Assembly (NCBI RefSeq): GCF_900537065.1
Contig: NZ_UNRC01000001.1
Span: 349,442-413,441, forward strand
Source: Sphingorhabdus sp. Alg239-R122
GTDB taxonomy: Bacteria > Pseudomonadota > Alphaproteobacteria > Sphingomonadales > Sphingomonadaceae
DNA length: 64,000 bases
Reading direction: 5' to 3'
In this document: one piece after another, positions 26,401 to 35,878 of the stretch
Position numbering within the stretch: position 1 is the first letter of the stretch
How the letters are laid out: every line of letters starts with the position of its first letter
Position numbers and translations under genes: made by a program
Notes under the pieces: generated by a model
What the model saw: only the letters and a program-made list of their open reading frames with translations
The model's database searches: none
What the model was told of the DNA's origin: nothing

Positions 26401-27543
26401 ATGAACCCATCTCTTGCACTTTATATCCATTGGCCGTTTTGCGTATCGAAATGTCCCTATTGCGATTTCAACAGCCATGTTCGCGGGCAGGTGGATCAGC
26501 GGGTGTGGCTGGATGCACTATTGGCCGATATGCGCCATGAAGCCGCACTGACACAAGGCCGCACCTTGGGTTCGATTTTCTTCGGTGGCGGCACACCTTC
26601 ACTGATGCCGCCAGCAACTGTTGAGGCACTGATTGCACAGGCCGAAAAGCTATGGGGATTTGAGGATAATATCGAAATAACGCTTGAGGCAAATCCTTCG
26701 TCTGTTGAAGCAGCACGCTTTGCGGACCTTGCCAAGGCAGGTGTGAACCGGGTTTCTTTGGGGTTGCAGGCGCTGGACAATGATGCGCTTGAATTCCTGG
26801 GCCGCGCGCATGATGTTGATGAAGGGCTTGCAGCTCTGGGTACAGCACAACAGCATTTTGGCCGTGTGACATTCGACCTGATTTACGCGCGTCCAGACCA
26901 ACGCGCCAAAGAATGGGAAGCAGAACTCGCCCGTGCCCTGTCATTCGGAACCACGCACCTCTCGCTCTATCAGCTCACCATTGAACCGGGCACGCGCTTT
27001 GCCACTCTGGTGCGGCAGGGCAAGTTTACGCCTGCCGATGACGATGAAGCCGCTGATCTTTATGCGCTGACACAGGATATGACCCTCGCCGCAGGCTTAC
27101 CCGCTTATGAAATCAGCAACCATGCCGCCCCGGGACAGGAAAGCGCGCACAATCTCGCCTATTGGCGCTATCAGGATTATGCCGGCATAGGCCCCGGTGC
27201 GCACGGACGACGACGCACCAAGGCGACACAGCGCCATAAAAAGCCCGAGAACTTCCTTTCTGCGATTACACGCAACGGTAATGGTCTTGCCCATGAAGAT
27301 ACGCTCGATAGCCGCACTCAGGCAATGGAAGCACTGCTAATGGGACTGCGCCTACGCGAAGGCATCGACATTGATGCGATGGCTGGCAGGTTTGGCCTGA
27401 CATCGCAGCAGATGATTGATTGGGATGCTTTTACCAAATTGCGCGATATCGGCTTGATTGAGTATCGCAAACCGCAACTGACGGTAACGCCGAACGGCAT
27501 GCCCTTGCTGGATGCGATATTGCCGGAGGTAGTGAATCTCTGA
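26401..27543 (+). CDS. hemW: HemW, radical SAM heme chaperone
   Basis: 380 aa. The radical SAM cluster motif CxxxCxxC is at Cys14, Cys18 and Cys21, followed by FNSHV and the FFGGGTPSLM SAM-binding loop. The protein lacks the N-terminal extension of HemN and so fits HemW, which handles heme in respiratory enzyme maturation, rather than true anaerobic coproporphyrinogen oxidase. ATG 26401 is chosen; GTG 26392 in frame is possible and neither has a clear ribosome site. It is third in rph-rdgB-hemW. Confidence 0.93.
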   Translation: MNPSLALYIHWPFCVSKCPYCDFNSHVRGQVDQRVWLDALLADMRHEAALTQGRTLGSIFFGGGTPSLMPPATVEALIAQAEKLWGFEDNIEITLEANPSSVEAARFADLAKAGVNRVSLGLQALDNDALEFLGRAHDVDEGLAALGTAQQHFGRVTFDLIYARPDQRAKEWEAELARALSFGTTHLSLYQLTIEPGTRFATLVRQGKFTPADDDEAADLYALTQDMTLAAGLPAYEISNHAAPGQESAHNLAYWRYQDYAGIGPGAHGRRRTKATQRHKKPENFLSAITRNGNGLAHEDTLDSRTQAMEALLMGLRLREGIDIDAMAGRFGLTSQQMIDWDAFTKLRDIGLIEYRKPQLTVTPNGMPLLDAILPEVVNL

Positions 27544-27630
27544 TCGCCTCACGGCGATAAAGCTGTGGGCGAGAGCGAATCAAAACTTCTATATTTGAGG
27601 CAGAGTCTCAACTCTGCTACGTTAATTTTA

Positions 27631-28542
27631 ATGGCAGAGACACCACACACCTTAATCGAAAGCTGGAGGAAGCATCTGGCGCAAAACCGCCGGCGTTCGG
27701 AGCACACGATACGTGCCTATCTGGCAACCGCAGAGCGGCTTTACGCGTTTTTGGTCCCGCATTGGGGTGGACCGGTCACTATCACCGCGCTTACCAATAT
27801 TCAGGCATCGGATATGCGCGCCTTTCTGGCCGAACGGCGTCAGGACGGCCTGACCAATGCCAGCGCCGCTCGTGAATTATCCGCCATGCGTGCGTTCCTG
27901 AAATTCGCCATTTCGTTAAGCGACACGCCCGATGCCGCCGTCCCGCGCCTACGCGGGCCCAAGATAAAGCGTGGACTTCCGCGCCCGGTTTCTCCCGACG
28001 AAGCCGTAAATCTTGCCGAAACAATATCGCAGCGTGATGCCCCCGCGTGGGTGCAGGCGCGTGATCTGGCCGTTCTGCTGCTACTCTATGGCGCGGGCCT
28101 GCGTATCAGCGAGGCGACTGGCCTGACAGGCGAAATATTACCGCTGGGCGAAACGCTCAGGCTTACGGGTAAAGGCGGCAAGGTGCGGATCGTGCCGATA
28201 TTGCCGCAAGTACGCGAAGCGGTGGAAAATTACGTGCAGCTATCGCCACATCCTATCAGCAAGGACGAGCCGATATTCCGCGGTGTACGCGGCGGCGCGC
28301 TCTCCCCCGCCCTTATCCGCCGTGCTGTGCAAAACGCCCGCACCGCGCTCGGCCTGCCTGACACCGCAACACCGCATGCCCTGCGCCACAGCTTCGCCAC
28401 GCATTTGCTGGGTGCAGGTGCAGACCTGCGCAGCCTTCAGGAACTGCTAGGCCATGCCAGCCTTAGCTCGACGCAGATCTATACCAAGGTTGATGCTGCG
28501 CTGTTGCTGGATGTGTACGAAAATGCCCATCCACGGGCTTAA
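27631..28542 (+). CDS. xerC: Tyrosine recombinase XerC
   Basis: 303 aa. It has a SAM-like N-domain and the catalytic set Arg158, Lys181, His249, Arg252, His275 and Tyr284. Similarity and length fit XerC, partner of the XerD encoded at 3965-4858. A GTG at 27565 would add 22 residues that look unlike the family, so ATG 27631 is preferred, though it has no strong ribosome site. Its stop overlaps the gshB stop by 4 bases (TTAA). Nothing around it suggests an integron or prophage. Confidence 0.92.
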   Translation: MAETPHTLIESWRKHLAQNRRRSEHTIRAYLATAERLYAFLVPHWGGPVTITALTNIQASDMRAFLAERRQDGLTNASAARELSAMRAFLKFAISLSDTPDAAVPRLRGPKIKRGLPRPVSPDEAVNLAETISQRDAPAWVQARDLAVLLLLYGAGLRISEATGLTGEILPLGETLRLTGKGGKVRIVPILPQVREAVENYVQLSPHPISKDEPIFRGVRGGALSPALIRRAVQNARTALGLPDTATPHALRHSFATHLLGAGADLRSLQELLGHASLSSTQIYTKVDAALLLDVYENAHPRA

Positions 28543-29489
28543 TGTTCTAATCGCCCCTCAATCGCATCCCAGATCATAGCTGCACAGTCGACGCCATTAA
28601 AATCATCAATCGCGACAATGCCCGTGGGCGATGTCACATTGATTTCGGTGAGCCATTTACCGCCAATCACGTCAATACCAACGAAAATCAGGCCCCGTTT
28701 CTTGAGTTCCGGTCCCATCGCGGCGCAGATGCGCTGTTCATCTTCGGTGAGGTCCGTTTTTTCCGCATAACCGCCCTGTGCGAGATTGGAGCGAAATTCA
28801 CCCTCGCCCGGCTTGCGGTTGATTGCGCCCACAACTTCGCCATCGACCAGCACGATCCGCTTGTCACCGCCGCTGACCGAGGGCAGGAATTGCTGCACCA
28901 TATGCGGTTCGCGCCAGGTTAAGTTGAACATTTCCATCAGTGCGGACAGATTCTCTCCATCCTTACCAATACGGAAAATTGCCTTGCCGCCATTGCCGTG
29001 CAGCGGCTTGATAACAACATCGCCATAGCGATCCTGAAAATCGCGCACATCATCCACAGAGCGCGTGATCATCGTGGGCGGCATAAATTCCGCATAGTCG
29101 AGCACAAACACCTTTTCCGGCGCATTACGGACCGATACCGGGTCATTCACAACCAAAGTTTCGCCTTCAAGCCGTTCCAGCAGGTGCGTCGCGGTGATAT
29201 AACCTACATCAAAAGGCGGGTCCTGCCGCATCAAAACGACATCGATATCGCGGCCGAGGTCCAGTTTAACCGGGTTGCCTGCCGTATAATGGTCGCCTTC
29301 CACTCTCTGCACGGTAACTGGCTGCGCGACCGCGGACACACGCCCGGCTTCATAGCTGAGCGTTTCCACATCATAATGGAATATTTCATGTCCGCGCGCC
29401 TGGGCTGACAGCATCAGGGCAAAACTGGAATCCCCCTTGATATTGATGCTATCCATCGGGTCCATCTGCACGGCTATTTTCAGGGGCAT
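28539..29489 (-). CDS. gshB: Glutathione synthetase
   Basis: 316 aa, the standard GshB length. ATP-grasp features are present, including VIKPLHGNGGKAIFRI and the C-terminal metal-binding NVTSPTGI. It joins gamma-glutamylcysteine and glycine to make glutathione. It follows yraN by 30 bases on the same strand, the last gene of rsmI-yraN-gshB, an order conserved in many alphaproteobacteria. Confidence 0.97.
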   Translation of the reverse strand: MPLKIAVQMDPMDSINIKGDSSFALMLSAQARGHEIFHYDVETLSYEAGRVSAVAQPVTVQRVEGDHYTAGNPVKLDLGRDIDVVLMRQDPPFDVGYITATHLLERLEGETLVVNDPVSVRNAPEKVFVLDYAEFMPPTMITRSVDDVRDFQDRYGDVVIKPLHGNGGKAIFRIGKDGENLSALMEMFNLTWREPHMVQQFLPSVSGGDKRIVLVDGEVVGAINRKPGEGEFRSNLAQGGYAEKTDLTEDEQRICAAMGPELKKRGLIFVGIDVIGGKWLTEINVTSPTGIVAIDDFNGVDCAAMIWDAIEGRLEH

Positions 29490-29519
29490 AGGTTTTCCTT
29501 TGCAAGTTTCAGCATAGAC

Positions 29520-29879
29520 CTAACCGCCATGCCAGACATTGGGAAGATGGTGCGGCAACCGCCAGGGTGCAAGCAGCATAACGTCAATTCGGATATCTTC
29601 ACCATTTGGCGCATATTTTGGTGCCAGTATAGACACCGCAGCAGCGACGCGGCGCAGGCGATATTCGTCTATTGCATCACCCAGCGCCTTTACTGACTTG
29701 CGCGCTTTAACTTCGACGAAGGCAACAGTTCCGCCGCGTCTGGCCACCAGGTCCACTTCACCGCGCGGTGTCTTGACACGCTGGTCCATGATGCGCCAGC
29801 CATGCAGGCGCAGCCACCATGCCGCTTTCGCTTCTGCACGGCGGCCCACATTTTCAGCAGCCTTGCGCTTATGACTCAT
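29520..29879 (-). CDS. yraN: YraN family (UPF0102) endonuclease-like protein
   Basis: 119 aa. The restriction-endonuclease-like core shows G(R)xAExxAxxxLxxxGW near the N-terminus, then RGEVDLVARRGGTVAFVEVKAR with the Asp and Glu-x-Lys of a PD-(D/E)xK nuclease fold. Activity and role of UPF0102 proteins are still unclear; a part in recombination or Holliday-junction processing has been proposed. Its start overlaps the rsmI stop by 4 bases, so the two are coupled. Confidence 0.92.
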   Translation of the reverse strand: MSHKRKAAENVGRRAEAKAAWWLRLHGWRIMDQRVKTPRGEVDLVARRGGTVAFVEVKARKSVKALGDAIDEYRLRRVAAAVSILAPKYAPNGEDIRIDVMLLAPWRLPHHLPNVWHGG

Positions 29880-30736
29880 CCTTTCAGCCTGAGCGCCAAC
29901 GCATATAATTCCTTGCGGTCGGCGCCATATGCGCGCGCCACCTCGCCCGCCGCTTTGCTGGTGGACATATGCTGCATGGCTTCACGAAGTGCCTGTTCTA
30001 TTTTAGCCGGATCCGCTTCCTCTTGGTTTTCTGCAGGCGGCCCGACAGTAATTACGATTTCACCTTTTGGAGGTGCCTTTGCATAACATGCGGCCAGCTC
30101 AAACAGCGTTCCAGCAACCGTTTCCTCGAATTTCTTGCTGATTTCCCTCGACACAGCTGCTTCGCGCGACCCTAAAATTTCCGCCATCTGGGTAAGGCAG
30201 GCCGCTAGTCTTGGTCCGCTTTCATAGAAAACAAGCGTCGCATCCAAAGATTTTACATTTTCCAGCTCGCGTCGCCGCGCACCTGCTTTGGACGGTAAAA
30301 ATCCTGCAAACAGGAACTTATCCGTTGGCAGGCCCGAGAGTGTCAGGGCGGAAATTACTGCGCTCGCCCCCGGCAATGTTGTAACGGCAACCCCGGCCTC
30401 CCGTGCTTCACGCACCAGTTTATAGCCCGGGTCGGAAATAAGCGGTGTGCCCGCATCGCTCACCAAGGCGACCGACTGCTCTGTCATTTTACGGATCAGC
30501 GCAGCCCGGTCCGCTGGCTTGCTATGGTCGTTATAGCGCACCATTTTCGCGTCAATTTCCAGGTGATGCAGCAATTTGCCCGTGACACGGCTGTCTTCAC
30601 AGGCGATAAGATCGCAATTACGCAATATATCCGCTGCCCTTGGCGTCAAATCGCCAAGGTTGCCGATCGGTGTTGCAACAATATAAAGTCCTGCAGGCAG
30701 ATTTATTTCTGTATCAGGGTCGCTGGTTCGGGCCAT
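29876..30736 (-). CDS. rsmI: 16S rRNA (cytidine-1402-2'-O)-methyltransferase RsmI
   Basis: 286 aa. The SAM-binding start LPAGLYIVATPIGNLGDLTPRA and the CEDSRVTGKLL and SDAGTPLISDPGYKLV segments define RsmI, a tetrapyrrole-methylase-fold enzyme that ribose-methylates C1402 in the ribosomal decoding centre. The open frame continues upstream to 31126 but that part lies opposite the lipoprotein gene and has no family similarity, so ATG 30736 is taken; ATG 30742 or 30748 would add two or four residues. It is divergent from the lipoprotein gene. Confidence 0.95.
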   Translation of the reverse strand: MARTSDPDTEINLPAGLYIVATPIGNLGDLTPRAADILRNCDLIACEDSRVTGKLLHHLEIDAKMVRYNDHSKPADRAALIRKMTEQSVALVSDAGTPLISDPGYKLVREAREAGVAVTTLPGASAVISALTLSGLPTDKFLFAGFLPSKAGARRRELENVKSLDATLVFYESGPRLAACLTQMAEILGSREAAVSREISKKFEETVAGTLFELAACYAKAPPKGEIVITVGPPAENQEEADPAKIEQALREAMQHMSTSKAAGEVARAYGADRKELYALALRLKG

Positions 30737-30800
30737 ATTCATGTGCATGGACCAAAAAGGGATGGAGCGGCAAGAGATGAAACAGCATGAGGGAAAATTA

Positions 30801-32012
30801 ATGCGGGAAGATGTGGTCGAAAATGGAACTCGAAAAGGTTCTTTGGCGGGACGCATTGCCGGATTGCTAGCGTTGATGACACTGGCTGGCTGTGAAACGC
30901 TTCTGCCAAAAGGACCTGCAGAAACACAGGGGCCGGTTGAACAACCGACCGAAACCACGCAACCCGCTGAACCTGATCCTATAACCGGCGCATTGCCCAC
31001 CGATACCGAACGCCACCGTGTCGCGCTGCTATTGCCGCTTTCGGGCAGGAATTCTGGCATAGGCCAATCCATTGCCAATGCGACCACACTCGCCTTGCTC
31101 GATGCCAAGGCGGAAAACCTGCGCATTACCAGCTATGACACTGCCAAGGGCGCACGCGCCGCAGCGCAAAAGGCTATTGCGGACGGCAATCGCCTGATAC
31201 TCGGCCCCCTGCTCAGTGAGAATGTTATTGCAGCAGCAGAAGCGGCACGCCCCGCAAATGTTCCGATTATCAGCTATTCCAACGATATCGGTGTTGCTGG
31301 TGGTAATGTGTTCCTGCTTGGTTATATGCCGAACCAGTCCATTGACCGGGTCGTCAAATATGCCCGTTCACGGGGCATGTCCCGTTTTGCCGGCCTGGTC
31401 CCCAATGGCACATATGGCCAGCGTGCTTCCTCACAGCTGCTGCGTTCGGTAAAAGATGCAGGCGGCACGGTGGTGACCATGCAAAAATATAACCGTAGCG
31501 CCGCGTCCATGCGGTCTGCCGTGCAACGTATGCAGCAGGACAGCGCCTATGACGCGATACTGATCGCTGATAGCGGCAATATGGCGATCAACGCGCAGCC
31601 TATCATCGCCCGCAACGGCGGCGCGAACGCCAAATTACTCGGCACAGAGCTGTGGAACACGGAATCAAAGCTCGCTTCTGCACCGGGTATGCGCGGCGCA
31701 TGGTTTGCCAGTGTCTCCGACAATCTTTACCGCCAATATGCGACAAAATATCGCGGCATGTTCGGAACCAATCCGTACCGGCTGTCCAGCTTGGGCTATG
31801 ATAGCGTGCTACTGACTATCCGCATCGCCCGCGACTGGAAGGTTGGACAGGGTTTCCCGGTTGATCGGTTGAAAGATGATGGCGGCTTTGTCGGCCTGGA
31901 TGGAGCTTTCCGTTTCACCGGCAAAGGCACAGCCGAACGTGCCCTGGAAGTGCAGGAAATAGGCAGCGGATCCATCAACGTGGTATCAACCGCCCCGCGC
32001 AGTTTCAAATAA
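30801..32012 (+). CDS. Penicillin-binding protein activator (LppC/LpoA-like) lipoprotein
   Basis: 403 aa. A basic N-terminus and hydrophobic stretch end in lipobox LAGC, followed by a Pro/Glu/Thr-rich linker, then a type I periplasmic-binding-protein fold (HRVALLLPLSGRNSGIGQSIANA onward). This fits the LppC family, whose E. coli member LpoA is an outer-membrane activator of PBP1A; the N-terminal TPR part of LpoA is missing, as usual in alphaproteobacteria. ATG 30801 has GAGGGA seven bases upstream; ATG 30777 is an alternative. It is divergent from rsmI, the classic arrangement. Confidence 0.87.
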   Translation: MREDVVENGTRKGSLAGRIAGLLALMTLAGCETLLPKGPAETQGPVEQPTETTQPAEPDPITGALPTDTERHRVALLLPLSGRNSGIGQSIANATTLALLDAKAENLRITSYDTAKGARAAAQKAIADGNRLILGPLLSENVIAAAEAARPANVPIISYSNDIGVAGGNVFLLGYMPNQSIDRVVKYARSRGMSRFAGLVPNGTYGQRASSQLLRSVKDAGGTVVTMQKYNRSAASMRSAVQRMQQDSAYDAILIADSGNMAINAQPIIARNGGANAKLLGTELWNTESKLASAPGMRGAWFASVSDNLYRQYATKYRGMFGTNPYRLSSLGYDSVLLTIRIARDWKVGQGFPVDRLKDDGGFVGLDGAFRFTGKGTAERALEVQEIGSGSINVVSTAPRSFK

Positions 32013-32033
32013 GCTTTGTAAATGCGCCAACGC

Positions 32034-32071
32034 AAAAAACCGCCACACTCTCATAGTGCGGCGGCTTTTTT
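32034..32071. terminator. Bidirectional terminator between convergent genes
   Basis: A stem CCGCCACAC/GTGCGGCGG with a single mismatch and a 7-base loop is flanked by six A on the left and six T on the right. It can end the lipoprotein transcript on the plus strand and the aldolase transcript on the minus strand. Confidence 0.85.
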
Positions 32072-32097
32072 GATTACAGGCTCTCGTTAGAAATCGG

Positions 32098-32751
32098 TTA
32101 ACCGATATTCTGGCCGGTAGCTTCCCAGTCTTTCAGAAAACCCTCAATTCCCTTGTCGGTCAGGACATGCTTGAACAAACCGCGTATGACATTTGGCGGC
32201 ATGGTGGCTACATCCGCGCCAATCCTGGCGGATTCGAGCACATGGATCGGATTGCGTATCGAAGCGACCAGTATCTCTGTGTCAAAGGCGTAATTGTCAT
32301 AAATCAGGCGAATATCATCAATCAGTTTCATACCATCAAAACCATTGTCATCATGACGGCCAACAAACGGTGAAATAAACGATGCTCCAGCCTTTGCGGC
32401 AAGCAGCGCCTGATTGGCGGAGAAGCACAGCGTCACATTGACCATCGTGCCATCACTTGTCAGCGCTTTACAGGTTTTCAGTCCATCAATGGTAAGCGGC
32501 ACCTTGATACAGACATTATCGGCAATCTTGCGCAGTACCTCAGCCTCTTTCATCATGGTCTCATGGTCGAGCGCGACAACTTCAGCGGAAACCGGCCCAT
32601 CGGTCAGGTCGCAGATTTCTTTCGTGACTTCCATGATGTCACGGCCTGATTTCTTGATGAGTGAGGGGTTAGTGGTAACACCGTCCACCATACCCGTTTG
32701 CGCAAGATCGGCTATTTCGGCTGTATCGGCTGTATCGACAAAAAACTTCAT
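32098..32751 (-). CDS. fsa: Transaldolase family protein / fructose-6-phosphate aldolase
   Basis: 217 aa, the short transaldolase (subfamily 3B/FSA) length. The Schiff-base lysine is Lys83 in CIKVPLT; TTNPSLI near residue 26 and the later [12 protein letters not shown] segment are typical. Most alphaproteobacterial members probably act as transaldolase in the pentose phosphate pathway; sequence alone does not separate that from fructose-6-phosphate aldolase. It stands as a single gene between a bidirectional terminator and a 122-base gap before the DUF4197 gene stop. Confidence 0.92.
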   Translation of the reverse strand: MKFFVDTADTAEIADLAQTGMVDGVTTNPSLIKKSGRDIMEVTKEICDLTDGPVSAEVVALDHETMMKEAEVLRKIADNVCIKVPLTIDGLKTCKALTSDGTMVNVTLCFSANQALLAAKAGASFISPFVGRHDDNGFDGMKLIDDIRLIYDNYAFDTEILVASIRNPIHVLESARIGADVATMPPNVIRGLFKHVLTDKGIEGFLKDWEATGQNIG

Positions 32752-32873
32752 GGGGGTAGGCCCTTCCGGTGAGTGAAATTGAATCGCCTGTGACTATAAC
32801 CCGCAATGCAGCGGTTTGTCAGCGCAAGACCGCAGAATTTTGTGGATTGTCTGTTCGCCCCCAAAGAGCGTAA

Positions 32874-33554
32874 TCAAAATACACCCGTGCCAAAAACGCC
32901 GATAAGCAGCGGATCGTTTGTTGCCTCTGGGTTCGCCCGGATATTCGCTTCTTCCATGCCAATTGCTTTCCATATTGCCGTATCCGCGCGGGAAGAAATA
33001 TCATTTGCCAGTCCTGCAAAATCAATACCCGATGCAGCGCTCAGTGCCCGACTGATGATACCATCATCAAATATGCGCAACCCCTCACCTATACCAGGCA
33101 CCATGGCGTCAACCAGCGAACGTCCCATTTTTTGACGCAGATATCCCGTCGCCGCTTCTGGGCCGCCACGCACCAGAGCAGCCGCGTCTTCAATACTCAT
33201 ATTGCGTACAACGTCAGTCACCAGCGGCGCGGCGCGCTCGGCGCCTTTTTCCGCCGCACGGTTAACCTGTTTCTGTAATGAACGGCGAAATGCACCGCTT
33301 TGCAGAACGGCCGACAGGACAGAGCCTGCACCCGAACCGCCAAGCTGCCGCGGCAGGTCAATCCTCGCAATCTGGCTATCGTAAAAACCGCCCGGTTGCA
33401 GCAGTGCGGCAAAAGCGTTTTGCGATGACAGGGTCAGCAACCGGCGAATGGCATCGGTTAGGCTAAACCCCGGCAATGAGGCGCATCCCGGTAATGCCAG
33501 CAATGCTGCTGAGCCACTTACGCCCAACAATGTGCGACGATCTATCTGTTTCAT
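32874..33554 (-). CDS. DUF4197 family lipoprotein
   Basis: 226 aa. The N-terminus combines a twin-arginine-like DRRTLLG with a lipobox (LPGC). The rest (TDAIRRLLTLSSQNAFAALLQPGGF, then a long helical part and the end FGTGVF) matches DUF4197 proteins, exported proteins of unknown function. It is a single gene, divergent from priA with a 100-base gap. Export route (Tat or Sec) is not settled by sequence. Confidence 0.85.
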   Translation of the reverse strand: MKQIDRRTLLGVSGSAALLALPGCASLPGFSLTDAIRRLLTLSSQNAFAALLQPGGFYDSQIARIDLPRQLGGSGAGSVLSAVLQSGAFRRSLQKQVNRAAEKGAERAAPLVTDVVRNMSIEDAAALVRGGPEAATGYLRQKMGRSLVDAMVPGIGEGLRIFDDGIISRALSAASGIDFAGLANDISSRADTAIWKAIGMEEANIRANPEATNDPLLIGVFGTGVF

Positions 33555-33654
33555 TCCTGTCTCTCCTGGCCGTTAAACCCCTAATCTACAGCAAAAGTTC
33601 ATAAAATCCATATCACGGCATGACGCACGCGCTTTGCCGTTCTATATCATGTTC

Positions 33655-35820
33655 ATGAATCGCGTCCGCCTGCTCCTCCTTAACGCCGCACTGGGTCCGC
33701 TTGATTATAAGGTGCCGGACAATATGCAGGTCGAATATGGCTCTATCGTGGTCGCTCCTCTTGGGCCGCGTGAGATAATAGGTATCGTCTGGGAACCTGA
33801 TTTTTTCGATGTAGAAGAAGCTCCTGCTGAAAAGCTACGCCCGATACGTGAAGTTCTGGATGTCCCGCCACTTGAGGCGGAACTGCGCCGCCTGATCGAA
33901 TGGACGGCGGATTACTACCTCGCGAGCATGGCAGCTGTCACGCGCATGACATTGTCGTCCAGCGCTGCATTGCGGGGCAGCCTGACGATAACGGAATATC
34001 GGCTTACGGGAGAGATGCCAAAGCGGATGACCCCGCAGCGGGAAAAGGTGTTTGACCGCTTGCAGGGCGAACAGGCCACCGTGCGCGAGCTTGCGGAAAT
34101 GGCCGATGTTTCCGATGGCGTTATCCGCGGGTTGGTCAATGCCGGATTGATGGAAGCGGTCAGCGTCAATGCCGACCGGCCCTATCCCCTGCCCGATCCT
34201 GATTTTGCGCCACCTCAGCTTAGCGACACACAGGAAAACGTTGCCACCACCATGCGGACAGCCGTGCAGGAGGATGATTTCCGCCCTTTCCTGCTCGACG
34301 GTGTAACCGGATCAGGCAAGACCGAGGTTTATTTTGAGGCAGTTGCCGAAGCCTTACGGCAAGGCAAGCAGGTATTGGTCCTGCTTCCGGAAATTGCACT
34401 GACCCAGCCTTTTCTGAAACGGTTTGAAGCACGCTTTGGTACCCCGCCTGTATGCTGGCATTCCGGATTGAAACAGGCAGAACGCCGCCGTGCATGGCGC
34501 GCTATCGCAAAGGGCCGCGCGCGCGCGGTGGTGGGCGCGCGATCTTCGCTGTTTTTGCCATATGAAAATCTTGGCCTGATCATAGTCGATGAAGCCCATG
34601 AAACCAGCTTCAAACAGGAAGATGGCGTGCGTTACAATGCACGGGATGTAGCCGTCATGCGCGCGCAGTTCGAAAAATTTCCCGTCATCCTTGCCAGCGC
34701 GACACCTGCTATTGAAAGCCGCCATATGGCGCAGCTTGGCCGGTATGAATTACTCGAACTGCCCTCACGCTTCGGCGACGCTACCTTGCCTGAGCTCAAA
34801 GCAATAGATTTGACCGAACATCCACCAGAGCGTGGCAAATGGATAGCGCCGCCCCTGATCGAAGCACTCGAAGAAACACTCGAAAAAGGCGAACAGTCGC
34901 TCCTTTTCCTCAATCGACGCGGTTTTGCCCCCCTCACCCTGTGCCGGACCTGCGGGCATCGTTTTCAATGCCCCAATTGCACTGCCTGGATGGTAGAGCA
35001 CCGGCTTGTTGCGCGACTGGCCTGCCATCATTGTGGTCATGTTATGCCGCCACCCGAAGCATGTCCCGAATGCGGCGAAGCAGATTGCTTGGTCGCCTGT
35101 GGTCCTGGCGTCGAAAGGATTGGCGATGAGGTGGCCACGCTTTTTCCCGATGCTCGCGCTGCTATTATCACGTCTGACACCATATGGTCGCCCGAAAAAG
35201 CGGCGCAGTTTGTTGCAGATGTTGAAAATGGTGCCGTCGATATCATTATCGGCACGCAGCTTGTGACAAAAGGCTATCACTTCCCCAACCTGACGCTTGT
35301 AGGTGTAGTAGATGCCGATATTGGCCTGGAAGGCGGCGATCTTCGTGCTGCTGAACGTTCTTTTCAGCAAATTGCGCAGGTCTCAGGACGCGCTGGCCGC
35401 GCCGAAAAACCGGGCCGTGTATTTGTCCAGACACGCAGCCCTGGTGCGCCGGTAATCGACGCCCTTGTCAAGGGTGACCGTGAGGCATTTTATATCGCAG
35501 AAACCGAAAGCCGCCATCATGCAGGCGTTCCGCCCTTTGGCAGACTGGCTGCCATTATCATATCATCCGAGGACAATCAGGAAGCGCTCGAAACAGCGCG
35601 CGCCATTGGTGGCAGCGCACCTACAGCAGACGGTCTCTATATTTACGGCCCTGCCCCTGCCCCACTTGCAATGCTGCGCGGCCGCCACCGCCACCGCTTG
35701 CTGGTTCATGCCGGGCGTAGTGTCGAAATGCAGAAAATCATCCGCGAATGGTTGTCAAAGCTCGACTGGCCCCGCAGCGTACGTGTGGCGGTGGATGTGG
35801 ATCCCTATAGCTTTGTATAG
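33655..35820 (+). CDS. priA: Primosomal protein N' (helicase PriA)
   Basis: 721 aa. Domains in order: N-terminal 3'-DNA-binding domain, winged helix, helicase with Walker A DGVTGSGKTEVY and DEAH box, and the zinc-binding insertion with paired cysteines (CRTCGHRFQCPNC, CHHCGHVMPPPEACPECG). PriA restarts collapsed replication forks. ATG 33655 is chosen; ATG 33649 and a start at 33634 are in frame and possible. In many alphaproteobacteria priA lies close to atpH; here about 4.3 kb with five genes separates them. Confidence 0.95.
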   Translation: MNRVRLLLLNAALGPLDYKVPDNMQVEYGSIVVAPLGPREIIGIVWEPDFFDVEEAPAEKLRPIREVLDVPPLEAELRRLIEWTADYYLASMAAVTRMTLSSSAALRGSLTITEYRLTGEMPKRMTPQREKVFDRLQGEQATVRELAEMADVSDGVIRGLVNAGLMEAVSVNADRPYPLPDPDFAPPQLSDTQENVATTMRTAVQEDDFRPFLLDGVTGSGKTEVYFEAVAEALRQGKQVLVLLPEIALTQPFLKRFEARFGTPPVCWHSGLKQAERRRAWRAIAKGRARAVVGARSSLFLPYENLGLIIVDEAHETSFKQEDGVRYNARDVAVMRAQFEKFPVILASATPAIESRHMAQLGRYELLELPSRFGDATLPELKAIDLTEHPPERGKWIAPPLIEALEETLEKGEQSLLFLNRRGFAPLTLCRTCGHRFQCPNCTAWMVEHRLVARLACHHCGHVMPPPEACPECGEADCLVACGPGVERIGDEVATLFPDARAAIITSDTIWSPEKAAQFVADVENGAVDIIIGTQLVTKGYHFPNLTLVGVVDADIGLEGGDLRAAERSFQQIAQVSGRAGRAEKPGRVFVQTRSPGAPVIDALVKGDREAFYIAETESRHHAGVPPFGRLAAIIISSEDNQEALETARAIGGSAPTADGLYIYGPAPAPLAMLRGRHRHRLLVHAGRSVEMQKIIREWLSKLDWPRSVRVAVDVDPYSFV

Positions 35821-35878
35821 CGCATGCATAAGGTACAAATTTCTTGTGCTGACAAAAACCGCCTGTCAGATAGGTGCA

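Noticed and set aside
30737..31126. N-terminal extension of RsmI
   Set aside because: The open frame continues opposite the lipoprotein gene but shows no similarity to RsmI, and the family start is at 30736.
35465..35878. Upstream extension of the serine protease
   Set aside because: This stretch is the out-of-frame shadow of the priA 3' end; the signal peptide starts at 35879.
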